Shown here: one piece after another, positions 28,087 through 42,167 of the stretch
Position numbering within the stretch: the stretch's first letter is position 1
How the letters are laid out: each line of letters opens with the position of its first letter
From: Agriotes lineatus
Taxonomy: Eukaryota; Arthropoda; Insecta; Coleoptera; Elateridae
DNA: 64,000 nt
Direction of reading: 5' to 3'
Assembly (NCBI GenBank): GCA_940337035.1
Contig: CALNHX010000270.1
Location: 310,001 to 374,000 of the forward strand
Program-made: the position numbers and the translations under genes
The notes under the pieces: model-generated
Databases searched by the model: none
The model's input: the letters and a program-made list of their open reading frames with translations, nothing else
Told to the model about the DNA's origin: nothing

Positions 28087-31000
28087 TTTTTGTTAGGGAG
28101 CAAGTAGAGGGCTCAGAACGCCTATAAATATATTTAGCTGTGTATAATAACCTAACTGCAACCAAACCGCTAAAAGTGCAACTAAAATTAATAATAAGTA
28201 CCCCAAAACCATCTCGCAGTGTCACCTACTGTATCTAAAATAGAAATAAACGTCATATTACCACTTACGAAGGCTTCTCGGCACGCTTAGGTGTGTTTGA
28301 ATATTAATCCAATCGAATGCAAGATTCAATCATTTTCTATTCAAATAATTTGTTATTTTGGTTTTGTTAGGGAGCAAGTAGAGGGCTCAGAACGCCTATA
28401 AATATATTTAGCTGTGTATAATTACCTAACTGCGACCAAACCGCTAAAAGTGCTACTAAAATTAATAATAAGTACCCCAAAACCATCTCGCAGTGTCACC
28501 TACTGTATCTAAAATAGAAATAAACGTCATATTACCACTTACGAAGGCTTCTCGGCACGCTTAGGTGTGTTTGAACATTAATCCAATCGAATGCAAAATT
28601 CAATCATTTTCTATTCAAATAATTTGTTATTTTGGTTTTGTTAGGGAGCAAGTAGAGGGCTCAGAACGCCTATAAATATATTTAGCTGTGTATAATTACC
28701 TAACTGCGACCAAACCGCTAAAAGTGCAACTAAAATTAATAATAAGTACCCCAAAACCATCTCGCAGTGTCACCTACTGTATCTAAAATAGAAATAAACG
28801 TCATATTACCACTTACGAAGGCTTCTCGGCACGCTTAGGTGTGTTTGAATATTAATCTAATCGAATGCAAAATTCAATCATTTTCTATTCATATAATTTG
28901 ATATTTTGTTTTTGTTAGGGAGCAAGTAGAGGGCTCAGAACGCCTATAAATATATTTAGCTGTGTATAATAACCTAACTGCAACCAAACCGCTAAAAGTG
29001 CAACTAAAATTAATAATAAGTACCCCAAAGCTATCTCGCAGTGTCACCTACTGTATCTAAAATAGAAATAAACGTCATATTACCACTTACGAAGGCTTCT
29101 CGGCACGCTTAGTGTGTTTGAATATTAATCCAATCGAATGCAAAATTCAATCTTTTTCTATTCAAATAATTTGTTATTTTGTTTTTGTTAGGGAGCAAGT
29201 AGAGGGCTCAGAACGCCTATAAATATATTTAGCTGTGTATAATAACCTAACTGCAACCAAACCGCTAAAAGTGCAACTAAAATTAATAATAAGTACCCCA
29301 AAACCATCTCGCAGTGTCACCTACTGTATCTAAAATAGAAATAAACGTCATATTACCACTTACGAAGGCTTCTCGGCACGCTTAGGTGTGTTTGAATATT
29401 AATCCAATCGAATGCAAGATTCAATCATTTTCTATTCAAATAATTTGTTATTTTGTTTTTGTTAGGGAGCAAGTAGAGGGCTCAGAACGCCTATAAATAT
29501 ATTTAGCTGTGTTTAATTACCTAACTGCGACCAAACCGCTAAAAGTGCAACTAAAATTAATAATAAGTATCCCAAAACCATCTCGCAGTGTCACCTACTG
29601 TATCTAAAATAGAAATAAACGTCATATTACCACTTACGAAGGCTTCTCGGCACGCTTAGGTGTGTTTGAATATTAATCCAATCGAATGCAAGATTCAATC
29701 ATTTTCTATTCAAATAATTTGTTATTTTGTTTTTGTTAGGGAGCAAGTAGTGGGCTCAGAACGCCTATAAATATATTTAGCTGTGTATAATAACCTAACT
29801 GCAACCAAACCGCTAAAAGTGCAATTAAAATTAATAATAAGTACCCCACCACCATCTCGCAGTGTCACCCACTGTATCTAAAATAGAAATAAACGTCATA
29901 TTACCACTTACGAAGGCTTCTCGGCACGCTTAGGTGTGTTTGAATATTAATCCAATCGAATGCAAGATTCAATCATTTTCTATTCAAATAATTTGTTATT
30001 TTGTTTTTGTTAGGGAGCAAGTAGAGGGTTCAGAACGCCTATAAATATATATAGCTGTGTATAATAACCTAAGTGCAACCAAACCGCTAAAAGTGCAACT
30101 AAAATTAATAATAAGTACCCCAAAACCATCTCGCAGTGTCACCTACTGTATCTAAAATAAAAATAAACGTCATATTACCACTTACGAAGACCTCTAGGCA
30201 AGCTTAGGTGTGTTTGAATATTAATCCAATCGAATGCAAAATTCAATCATTTTCTATTCAAATAATTTGTTATTTTGTTTTTGTTAGGGAGCAAGTAGAG
30301 GGCTCAGAACGCCTATAAATATATTTAGCTGTGTATAATAACCTAACTGCAACCAAACCGCTAAAAGTGCAACTAAAATTAATAATAAGTACCCCAAAAC
30401 CATCTCGCAGTGTCACCTACTGGATCTAAAATAGAAATAAACGTCATATTACCACTTACGAAGGCTTCTCGGCACGCTTAGATGTGTTTGAATATTAATC
30501 CAATCGAATGCAAAATTCAATCATTTTCTATTCAAATAATTTGTTATTTTGTTTTTGTTAGGGAGCAAGTAGAGGGCTCAGAACGCCTATAAATATATTT
30601 AGCTGTGTATAACAACCTAACTACCAACCAAACCGCTAATAGTGCAACTAAAATTAATAATAAGTACCCCAAAACCATCTCGCAGTGTCACCTACTGTAT
30701 CTTAAATAGAAATAAACGTCATATTACCACTTACGAAGACTTCTAGGCACGCTTAGGTGTGTTTGAATATTAATCCAATCGAATGCAAAATTCAGTCATT
30801 TTCTATTCAAATAATTTGTTATTTTGTTTTTGTTAGGGAGCAAGTAGAGGGCTCAGAACGCCTATAAATATATTTAGCTGTGTATAATAACCTAACTGCA
30901 ACCAAACCGCTAAAAGTGCAACTAAAATTTATATAAATGCACCCCAAAACCATCTCGCAATGTCACCTACTGTATCTAAAATAGAAATAAACGTCATATT

Positions 31001-31221
31001 ACCACTTACGAAGGCTTCTCGGCACGCTTAGGTGTGTTTGAATATTAATCCAACCGAATGCAAAATTCAATCATTTTCTATTCAAATAATTTGTTATTTT
31101 GTTTTTTTAGGGAGCAAGTGGAGGGCTCAGAACGCCTATAAATATATTTAGCTGTGTATAATAACCTAACTACCAACCAAACCGCTAAAAGTGCAACTAA
31201 AATTAATAATAAGTACCCCAA

Positions 31222-32197
31222 AACCATCTCGCAGTGTCACCTACTGTATCTAAAATTGAAATAAACGTCATATTACCACTTACGAAGACTTCTAGGCACG
31301 CTTAGGTGTGTTTGAATATTAATCCAATCGAATGCAAAATTCAATCATTTTCTATTCAAATAATTTGTTATTTTGTTTTTGTTAGGGAGCAAGTAGAGGG
31401 CTCAGAACGCCTATAAATATATTTAGCTGTGTATAATAACCTAACTGCAACGAAACCGCTAAAAGTGCAACTAAAATTAATAATAAGTACCCCAAAACCA
31501 TCTCGCAGTGTCACCTACTGTATCTAAAATAGAAATAAACGTCATATTACCACTTACGAAGGCTTCTCGGCACGCTTAGGTGTGTTTGAATATTAATCCA
31601 ATCGAATGCAAAATTCAATCATTTTCTATTCAAATAATTTGTTATTTTGTTTTTGTTAGGGAGCAAGTAGAGGGCTCAGAACGCCTATAAATATATTTAG
31701 CTGTGTATAATAACCTAACTACCAACCAAACCGCTAAAAGTGCAACTAAAATTAATAATAAGTACCCCAAAACCATCTCGCAGTGTCACCTACTGTATCT
31801 TAAATAGAAATAAACGTCATATTACCACTTACGAAAACTTCTAGGCACGCTTAGGTGTGTTTGAATATTAATCCAATCGAATGCAAAATTCAGTCATTTT
31901 CTATTCAAATAATTTGTTATTTTGTTTTTGTTAGGGAGCAAGTAGAGGGCTCAGAACGCCTATAAATATATTTAGCTGTGTATAATAACCTAACTGCAAC
32001 CAAACCGCTAAAAGTACAACTAAAATTAATAATAAGTACCCGAAAACCATCTCGCAGTGTCACCTACTGTATCTAAAATAGAAATAAACGTCATATTACC
32101 ACTTACGAAGACTTCTCCGCACGCTTAGTGTGTTTGAATATTAATCCAATCGAATGCAAAATTCAATCATTTTCTATTCAAATAATTTGTTATTTTG
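31222..32197 (+). repeat. Displaced duplication, right copy (4111 bp apart)
   Basis: Right partner of 27111-28086. It differs at the first monomer (AAAATTGAAAT here, AAAATAGAAAT there). Upstream, the mark CCAACCGAATG with AGTGGAGGGC occurs at 26391 and 31051, an offset of 4660 bp, so two monomers (549 bp) separate the two alignments: the left copy gained, or the right copy lost, a dimer. Confidence 0.85.
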
Positions 32198-33413
32198 GTT
32201 TTGTTAGGGAGCAAGTAGAGGGCTCAGAACGCCTATAAATATATTTAGCTGTGTATAATTACCTAACTGCGACCAAACCGCTAAAAGTGCAACTAAAATT
32301 AATAATAAGTACCCCAAAACCATCTCGCAGTGTCACCTACTGTATCTAAAATAGAAATAAACGTCATATTACCACCTACGAAGGCTTCTCGGCACGCTTA
32401 GGTGTGTTTGAATATTAATCCAATCGAATGCAAGATTCAATTATTTTCTATTCAAATAATTTGTTATTTTGTTTTTGTTAGGGAGCAAGTAGTGGGCTCA
32501 GAACGCCCATAAATATATTTAGCTGTGTATAATAACCAAACTGCAACCAAACCGCTAAAAGTGCAACTAAAATTAATAATAAGTACCCCAAAACCATCTC
32601 GCAGTGTCACCTACTGTATCTAAAATAGAAATAAACGTCATATTACCACTTACGAAGGCTTCTCGGCACGCTTAGGTGTGTTTGAATATTAATCCAATCG
32701 AATGCAAGATTCAATCATTTTCTATTCTAATAATTTGTTATTTTGGTTTTGTTAGGGAGCAAGTAGAGGGCTTAGAACGCCTATAAATATATTTAGCTGT
32801 GTATAATTACCTAACTGCGACCAAACCGCTAAAAGTGCAACTAAAATTAATAATAAGTACCCCAAAACCATCTCGCAGTGTCACCTACTGTATCTAAAAT
32901 AGAAATAAACGTCATATTACCACTTACGAAGGCTTCTCGGCACGCTTAGGTGTGTTTGAATATTAATCCAATCGAATGCAAGATTCAATCATTTTCTATT
33001 CAAATAATTTGTTATTTTGTTTTTGTTAGGGAGCAAGTAGTGGGCTCAGAACGCCTATAAATATATTTAGCTGTGTATAATAACCTAACTGCAACCAAAC
33101 CGCTAAAAGTGCAACTAAAATTAATAATAAGTACCCCAAAACCATCTCGCAGTGTCACCCACTGTATCTAAAATAGAAATAAACGTCATATTACCACTTA
33201 CGAAGGCTTCTCGGCACGCTTAGGTGTGTTTGAATATTAATCCAATCGAATGCAAGTTTCAATCATTTTCTATTCAAATAATTTGTTATTTTGTTTTTGT
33301 TAGGGAGCAAGTAGAGGGCTCAGAACTCCTATAAATATATATAGCTGTGTATAATAACCAAACTGCAACCAAACCGCTAAAAGTGCAACTAAAATTAGTA
33401 ATAAGTACCCCAA

Positions 33414-36146
33414 AACCATCTCGCAGTGTCACCTACTGTATCTAAAATAGAAATAAACGTCATATTAGCACTTACGAAGGCTTCTCGGCACGCTTAGTGT
33501 GTTTGAATATTAATCCAATCGAATGCAAAATTCAATCATTTTCTATTCAAATAATTTGTTATTTTGTTTTTGTTAGGGAGCAAGTAGAGTTCTCAGAACG
33601 CCTATAAATATATTTAGCTGTGTATAATAACCTAACTGCAACCAAACCGCTAAAAGTGCAACTAAAATTAATAATAGGTACCCCAAACCATCTCGCAGTG
33701 TCACCTACTGTATCTAAAATAGAAATAAACGTCATATTACTACTTACGAAGGCTTCTCGGCACGCTTAGTGTGTTTGAATATTAATCCAATCGAATGCAA
33801 AATTCAATCATTTTCTATTCAAACAATTTGTTATTTTGTTTTTGTTAGGGAGCAAGTAGAGGGCTCAGAACGCCTATAAATATATTTAGCTGTGTATAAT
33901 AACCTAACTGCAACCAAACCGCTAAAAGTGCAACTAAAATTAATAGTAAGTACCCCAAAACCATCTCGCAGTGTCCCCTACTGTATCTAAAATAGAAATA
34001 AACGTCATATTACCACTTACGAAGGCTTCTCGGCACGCTTAGTGTGTTTGAATATTAATCCAATCGAATGCAAAATTCAATCATTTTCTATTCAAATAAT
34101 TTGTTACTTTGTTTTTGTTAGGGAGCAAGTAGAGGGCTCAGAACGCCTATAAATATATTTAGCTGTGTATAATTACCTAACTGCGACCAAACCGCAAAAG
34201 TGCAACTAAAATTAATCATAAGTACCCCAAAACCATCTCGCAGTGTCACCTACTGTATCTAAAACAGAAATAAACGTCATATTACCACTTACGAAGGCTT
34301 CTCGGCACGCTTAGGTGTGTTTGAATATTAATCCAATCGAATGAAAAATTCAATCATTTTCTATTCAAATAATTTGTTACTTTGTTTTTGTTAGGGAGCA
34401 AGTAGAGGGCTCAGAACGCCTATAAATATATTTAGCTGTGTATAATTACCTAACTGCGACCAAACCGCTAAAAGTGCAACTAAAATTAATAATAGGTACC
34501 CCAAACCATCTCGCAGTGTCACCTACTGTATCTAAAATAGAAATAAACGTCATATTACCACTTACGAAGGCTTCTCGGCACGCTTAGTGTGTTTGAATAT
34601 TAATCCAATCGAATGCAAAATTCAATCATTTTCTATTCAAATAATTTGTTACTTTGTTTTTGTTAGGGAGCAAGTAGAGGGTTCAGAACGCCTATAAATA
34701 TATTTAGCTGTGTATAATTACCTAACTGCGACCAAACCGCTAAAAGTGCAACTAAAATTAATCATAAGTACCCCAAAACCATCTCGCAGTGTCACCTACT
34801 GTATCTAAAATAGAAATAAACGTCATATTACCACTTACGAAGGCTTCTCGGCACGCTTAGTGTGTTTGAATATTAATCCAATCGAATGCAAAATTCAATC
34901 ATTTTCTATCAAATAATTTGTTATTTTGTTTTTGTTAGGGAACAAGTAGAGGGCTCAGAACGCCTATAAATATATTTAGCTGTGTATAATTACCTAACTG
35001 CGACCAAACAGTTAAAAGTGCAACTAAAATTAATAATAAGTACCCCAAAACCATCTCGCAGTGTCACCTACTGTATCTAAAATAGAAATAAACGTCATAT
35101 TACCACTTACGAAGGCTTCTCGGCACGCTTAGGTGTGTTTGAATATTAATCCAATCGAATGCAAAATTCAATCATTTTCTATTCAAATAATTTGTTATTT
35201 TGTTTTTGTTAGGGAGCAAGTAGAGGGTTCAGAACGCCTATAAATATATTTAGCTGTGTATAATAACCTAACTGCAACCAAACCGCTAAAAGTGCAACTA
35301 AAATTAATAATAAGTACCCCAAAACCATCTCGCAGTGTCACCTACTGTATCTTAAATAGGAATAAACGTCATATTACCACTTACGAAGACTTCTAGGCAC
35401 GCTTAGGTGTGTTTGAATATTAATCCAATCGAATGCAAAATTCAGTCATTTTCTATTCAAATAATTTGTTATTTTGTTTTTGTTAGGGAGCAAGTAGAGG
35501 GCTCAGAACGCCTATAAATATATTTAGCTGTGTATAATGACCTAACTGCAACCAAACCGCTAAAAGTGCAACTAAAATTAATCATAAGTACCTGAAAACC
35601 ATCTCGCAGTGTCACCTACTGTATCTAAAATAAAAATAAACGTCATATTACCACTTACGAAGGCTTCTCGGCACGCTTAGTGTGTTTGAATATTAATCCA
35701 ATCGAATGCAAAATTTAATCATTTTCTATTCAAATAATTTGTTATTTTGTTTTTGTTAGGGAGCAAGTAGAGGGCTCAGAACGCCTATAAATATATTTAG
35801 CTGTGTATAATAACCTAACTGCAACCAAACCGCTAAAAGTGCAACTAAAATTAATAATAAGTACCTACCCCAAAACCATCTCGCAGTGTCACCTACTGTA
35901 TCTAAAATAGAAATAAACGTCATATTACCACTTACGAAGGCTTCTCGGCACGCTTAGTGTGTTTGAATATTAATCTAATCGAATGCAAAATTCAATCATT
36001 TTCTATTCATATAATTTGATATTTTGTTTTTGTTAGGGAGCAAGTAGAGGGCTGAGAACGCCTATAAATATATTTAGCTGTGTATAATAACCAAACTGCA
36101 ACCAAACCGCTAAAAGTGCAACTAAAATTAGTAATAAGTACCCCAA
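33414..36146 (+). repeat. 10-mer higher-order unit, copy 1
   Basis: A 2733-bp unit beginning with the ATTAGCACTT/GAGTTCTCAG monomer. It includes TTACTTTG monomers, the ATGAAAAATTC monomer, the CTATCAAATAA monomer, the TAAATAGGAATAAAC monomer, the ACCTGAAAACC monomer and the GTACCTACCCC junction. All these marks return 2733-2734 bp to the right: GAGTTCTCAG 33587 to 36320, CTTAAATAGG 35351 to 38085, GTACCTACC 35861 to 38595. Confidence 0.9.
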
Positions 36147-38880
36147 AACCATCTCGCAGTGTCACCTACTGTATCTAAAATAGAAATAAACGTCATATTA
36201 GCACTTACGAAGGCTTCTCGGCACGCTTAGTGTGTTTGAATATTAATCCAATCGAATGCAAAATTCAATCATTTTCTATTCAAATAATTTGTTATTTTGT
36301 TTTTGTTAGGGAGCAAGTAGAGTTCTCAGAACGCCTATAAATATATTTAGCTGTGTATAATAACCTAACTGCAACCAAACCGCTAAAAGTGCAACTAAAA
36401 TTAATAATAGGTACCCCAAACCATCTCGCAGTGTCACCCACTGTATCTAAAATAGAAATAAACGTCATATTACCACTTACGAAGGCTTCTCGGCACGCTT
36501 AGTGTGTTTGAATATTAATCCAATCGAATGCAAAATTCAATCATTTTCTATTCAAATAATTTGTTATTTTGTTTTTGTTAGGGAGCAAGTAGAGGGCTCA
36601 GAACGCCTATAAATATATTTAGCTGTGTATAATAACCTAACTGCAACCAAACCGCTAAAAGTGCAACTAAAATTAATAATAAGTACCCCAAAACCATCTC
36701 GCAGTGTCCCCTACTGTATCTAAAATAGAAATAAACGTCATATTACCACTTACGAAGGCTTCTCGGCACGCTTAGTGTGTTTGAATATTAATCCAATCGA
36801 ATGCAAAATTCAATCATTTTCTATTCAAATAATTTGTTACTTTGTTTTTGTTAGGGAGCAAGTAGAGGGCTCAGAACGCCTATAAATATATTTAGCTGTG
36901 TATAATTACCTAACTGCGACCAAACCGCTAAAAGTGCAACTAAAATTAATCATAAGTACCCCAAAACCATCTCGCAGTGTCACCTGCTGTATCTAAAACA
37001 GAAATAAACGTCATATTACCACTTACGAAGGCTTCTCGGCACGCTTAGGTGTGTTTGAATATTAATCCAATCGAATGAAAAATTCAATCATTTTCTATTC
37101 AAATAATTTGTTACTTTGTTTTTGTTAGGGAGCAAGTAGAGGGCTCAGAACGCCTATAAATATATTTAGCTGTGTATAATTACCTAACTGCGACCAAACC
37201 GCTAAAAGTGCAACTAAAATTAATAATAGGTACCCCAAACCATCTCGCAGTGTCACCTACTGTATCTAAAATAGAAATAAACGTCATATTACCACTTACG
37301 AAGGCTTCTCGGCACGCTTAGTGTGTTTGAATATTAATCCAATCGAATGCAAAATTCAATCATTTTCTATTCAAATAATTTGTTACTTTGTTTTTGTTAG
37401 GGAGCAAGTAGAGGGCTCAGAACGCCTATAAATATATTTAGCTGTGTATAATTACCTAACTGCGACCAAACCGCTAAAAGTGCAACTAAAATTAATCATA
37501 AGTACCCCAAAACCATCTCGCAGTGTCACCTACTGTATCTTAAATAGAAATAAACGTCATATTACCACTTACGAAGGCTTCTCGGCACGCTTAGTGTGTT
37601 TGAATATTAATCCAATCGAATGCAAAATTCAATCATTTTCTATCAAATAATTTGTTATTTTGTTTTTGTTAGGGAACAAGTAGAGGGCTCAGAACGCCTA
37701 TAAATATATTTAGCTGTGTATAATTACCTAACTGCGACCAAACAGCTAAAAGTGCAACTAAAATTAATAATAAGTACCCCAAAACCATCTCGCAGTGTCA
37801 CCTACTGTATCTAAAATAGAAATAAACGTCATATTACCACTTACGAAGGCTTCTCGGCACGCTTAGGTGTGTTTGAATATTAATCCAATCGAATGCAAAA
37901 TTCAATCATTTTCTATTCAAATAATTTGTTATTTTGTTTTTGTTAGGGAGCAAGTAGAGGGTTCAGAACGCCTATAAATATATTTAGCTGTGTATAATAA
38001 CCTAACTGCAACCAAACCGCTAAAAGTGCAACTAAAATTAATAATAAGTACCCCAAAACCATCTCGCAGTGTCACCTACTGTATCTTAAATAGGAATAAA
38101 CGTCATATTACCACTTACGAAGACTTCTAGGCACGCTTAGGTGTGTTTGAATATTAATCCAATCGAATGCAAAATTCAGTCATTTTCTATTCAAATAATT
38201 TGTTATTTTGTTTTTGTTAGGGAGCAAGTAGAGGGCTCAGAACGCCTATAAATATATTTAGCTGTGTATAATGACCTAACTGCAACCAAACCGCTAAAAG
38301 TGCAACTAAAATTAATCATAAGTACCTGAAAACCATCTCGCAGTGTCACCTACTGTATCTAAAATAAAAATAAACGTCATATTACCACTTACGAAGGCTT
38401 CTCGGCACGCTTAGTGTGTTTGAATATTAATCCAATCGAATGCAAAATTTAATCATTTTCTATTCAAATAATTTGTTATTTTGTTTTTGTTAGGGAGCAA
38501 GTAGAGGGCTCAGAACGCCTATAAATATATTTAGCTGTGTATAATAACCTAACTGCAACCAAACCGCTAAAAGTGCAACTAAAATTAATAATAAGTACCT
38601 ACCCCAAAACCATCTCGCAGTGTCACCTACTGTATCTAAAATAGAAATAAACGTCATATTACCACTTACGAAGGCTTCTCGACACGCTTAGTGTGTTTGA
38701 ATATTAATCTAATCGAATGCAAAATTCAATCATGTTCTATTCATATAATTTGATATTTTGTTTTTGTTAGGGAGCAAGTAGAGGGCTCAGAACGCCTATA
38801 AATATATTTAGCTGTGTATAATAACCTAACTGCAACCAAACCGCTAAAAGTGCAACTAAAATTAATAATAAGTACCCCAA
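36147..38880 (+). repeat. 10-mer higher-order unit, copy 2
   Basis: The direct tandem copy of 33414-36146, same order of marks. Private changes include CACCTGCTG near 36983, TCTTAAATAG near 37539 and ATCATGTTCT near 38731. The unit ends at the junction CCCCAAAGCTATC at 38875, a rare mark also found at 29023-29035, so unlike copy 1 it is followed by sequence related to the 29-kb region. Confidence 0.9.
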
Positions 38881-41800
38881 AGCTATCTCGCAGTGTCACC
38901 TACTGTATCTAAAATAGAAATAAACGTCATATTACCACTTACGAAGGCTTCTCGGCACGCTTAGTGTGTTTGAATATTAATCCAATCGAATGCAAAATTC
39001 AATCTTTTTCTATTCAAATAATATGTTATTTTGTTTTTGTTAGGGAGCAAGTAGAGGGCTCAGAACGCCTATAAATATATTTAGCTGTGTATAATAACCT
39101 AACTGCAACCAAACCGCTAAAAGTGCAACTAAAATTAATAATAAGTACCCCAAAACCATCTCGCAGTGTCACCTACTGTATCTAAAATAGAAATAAACGT
39201 CATATTACCACTTACGAAGGCTTCTCGGCACGCTTAGGTGTGTTTGAATATTAATCCAATCGAATGCAAGATTCAATCATTTTCTATTCAAATAATTTGT
39301 TATTTTGGTTTTGTTAGGGAGCAAGTAGAGGGCTCAGAACGCCTATAAATATATTTAGCTGTGTATAATTACCTAACTGCGACCAAACCGCTAAAAGTGC
39401 AACTAAAATTAATAATAAGTATCCCAAAACCAACTCGCAGTGTCACCTACTGTATCTAAAATAGAAATAAACGTCATATTACCACTTACGAAGGCTTCTC
39501 GGCACGCTTAGGTGTGTTTGAATATTAATCCAATCGAATGCAAGATTCAATCATTTTCTATTCAAATAATTTGTTATTTTGGTTTTGTTAGTGAGCAAGT
39601 AGAGGGCTCAGAACGCCTATAAATATATTTAGCTGTGTATAATTACCTAACTGCGACCAAACCGCTAAAAGTGCAACTAAAATTAATAATAAGTACCCCA
39701 AAACCATCTCGCAGTGTCACCTACTGTATCTAAAATAGAAATAAACGTCATATTACCACTTACGAAGGCTTCTCGGCACGCTTAGGTGTGTTTGAATATT
39801 AATCCAATCGAATGCAAGATTCAATCATTTTCTATTCAAATAATTTGTTATTTTGGTTTTGTTAGGGAGCAAGTAGAAGGCTCAGAACGCCTATAAATAT
39901 ATTTAGCTGTGTATAATTACCTAACTGCGACCAAACCGCTAAAAGTGCAACTAAAATTAATAATAAGTACCCCAAAACCATCTCGCAGTGTCACCTACTG
40001 TGTCTAAAATAGAAATAAACGTCATATTACCACTTACGAAGGCTTCTCGGCACGCTTAGGTGTGTTTGAATATTAATCCAATCGAATGCAAGATTCAATC
40101 ATTTTCTATTCAAATAATTTGTAATTTTGTTTTTGTTAGGGAGCAAGTAGTGGGCTCAGAACGCCTATAAATATATTTAGCTGTGTATAATAACCAAACT
40201 GCAACCAAACCGCTAAAAGTGCAACTAAAATTAATAATAAGTACCCCAAAACCATCTCGCAGTGTCACCTACTGTATCTAAAATAGAAATAAACGTCATA
40301 TTACCACTTACGAAGGCTTCTCGGCACGCTTAGGTGTGTTTGAATATTAATCCAATCGAATGCAAGATTCAATCATTTTCTATTCAAATAATTTGTTATT
40401 TTGGTTTTGTTAGGGAGCAAGTAGAGGGCTCAGAACGCCTATAAATATATTTAGCTGTGTATAATTACCTAACTGCGACCAAACCGCTAAAAGTGCAACT
40501 AAAATTAATAATAAGTACCCCAAAACCATCACGCAGTGTCACCTACTGTATCTAAAATAGAAATAAACGTCATATTACCACTTACAAAGGCTTCTCGGCA
40601 CGCTTAGGTGTGTTTGAATATTAATCCAATCGAATGCAAGATTCAATCATTTTCTATTCAAATAATTTGTTATTTTGTTTTTGATAGGGAGCAAGTAGTG
40701 GGCTCAGAACGCCTATAAATATATTTAGCTGTGTATAATTACCTAACTGCGACCAAACCGCTAAAAGTGCAACTAAAATTAATAATAAGTACCCCAAAAC
40801 CATCTCGCAGTGTCACCTACTGTATCTAAAATAGAAATAAACGTCATATTACCACTTACGTAGGCTTCTCGGCACGCTTAGGTGTGTTTGAATATTAATC
40901 CAATCGAATGCAAGATTCAATCATTTTCTATTCAAATAATTTGTTATTTTGGTTTTGTTAGGGAGCAAGTAGAGGGCTCAGAACGCCTATAAATATATTT
41001 AGCTGTGTATAATTACCTAACTGCGACCAAACCGCTAAAAGTGCAACTAAAATTAATAATAAGTACCCCAAAACCATCTCGCAGTGTCACCTACTGTATC
41101 TAAAATAGAAATAAACGTCATATTACCACCTACGAAGGCTTCTCGGCACGCTTAGGTGTGTTTGAATATTAATCCAATCGAATGCAAGATTCAATTATTT
41201 TCTATTCAAATAATTTGTTATTTTGTTTTTGTTAGGGAGCAAGTAGTGGGCTCAGAACGCCCATAAATATATTTAGCTGTGTATAATAACCAAACTGCAA
41301 CCAAACCGCTAAAAGTGCAACTAAAATTAATAATAAGTACCCCAAAACCATCTCGCAGTGTCAGCTACTGTATCTAAAATAGAAATAAACGTCATATTAC
41401 CACTTACGAAGGCATCTCGGCACGCTTAGGTGTGTTTGAATATTAATCCAATCGAATGCAAGATTCAATCATTTTCTATTCTAATAATTTGTTATTTTGG
41501 TTTTGTTAGGGAGCAAGTAGAGGGCTTAGAACGCCTATAAATATATTTAGCTGTGTATAATTACCTAACTGCGACCAAACCGCTAAAAGTGCAACTAAAA
41601 TTAATAATAAGTACCCCAAAACCATCTCGCAGTGTCACCTACTGTATCTAAAATAGAAATAAACGTCATATTACCACTTACGAAGGCTTCTCGGCACGCT
41701 TAGGTGTGTTTGAATATTAATCCAATCGAATGCAAGATTCAATCATTTTCTATTCAAATAATTTGTTATTTTGTTTTTGTTAGGGAGCAAGTAGTGGGCT

Positions 41801-42167
41801 CAGAACGCCTATAAATATATTTAGCTGTGTATAATAACCTAACTGCAACCAAACCGCTAAAAGTGCAACTAAAATTAATAATAAGTACCCCAAAACCATC
41901 TCGCAGTGTCACCCACTGTATCTAAAATAGAAATAAACGTCATATTACCACTTACGAAGGCTTCTCGGCACGCTTAGGTGTGTTTGAATATTAATCCAAT
42001 CGAATGCAAGTTTCAATAATTTTCTATTCAAATAATTTGTTATTTTGTTTTTGTTAGGGAGCAAGTAGAGGGCTCAGAACTCCTATAAATATATATAGCT
42101 GTGTATAATAACCAAACTGCAACCAAACCGCTAAAAGTGCAACTAAAATTAGTAATAAGTACCCCAA
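38881..42167 (+). repeat. Mixed satellite segment, GGTTTTG type
   Basis: Twelve monomers, mostly with GCAAGATTC, TTTTGGTTTTG and the TATAATTACC/CTGCGACC pair, alternating with AGTAGTGGG monomers. The right part, from about 40950, copies 32200-33413 at an offset of 8754 bp: CGCCCATAAAT at 32514 and 41268, GCAAGTTTC at 33252 and 42006. Confidence 0.82.

Larger units (their letters stand above)
25739..33413 (+). repeat. Mixed satellite zone with displaced duplications
   Basis: About 28 monomers mixing the ACCAACCAAACC type, the TTTTGGTTTTG type, and the linked pair TATAATTACC with CTGCGACC. A block at 27111-28086 returns at 31222-32197. The right end from about 32200 returns near 40950 (see the 8754-bp duplication). 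One monomer tail at 30929-30941 is unusually altered. No gene is visible. Confidence 0.85.

Noticed and set aside
37444..37650. 68-codon plus-strand open frame
   Set aside because: Crosses a monomer junction in satellite DNA and owes its length to a local TCTTAAATAG variant that breaks a stop. Not seen in the parallel copies at 34.7 and 43.5 kb.
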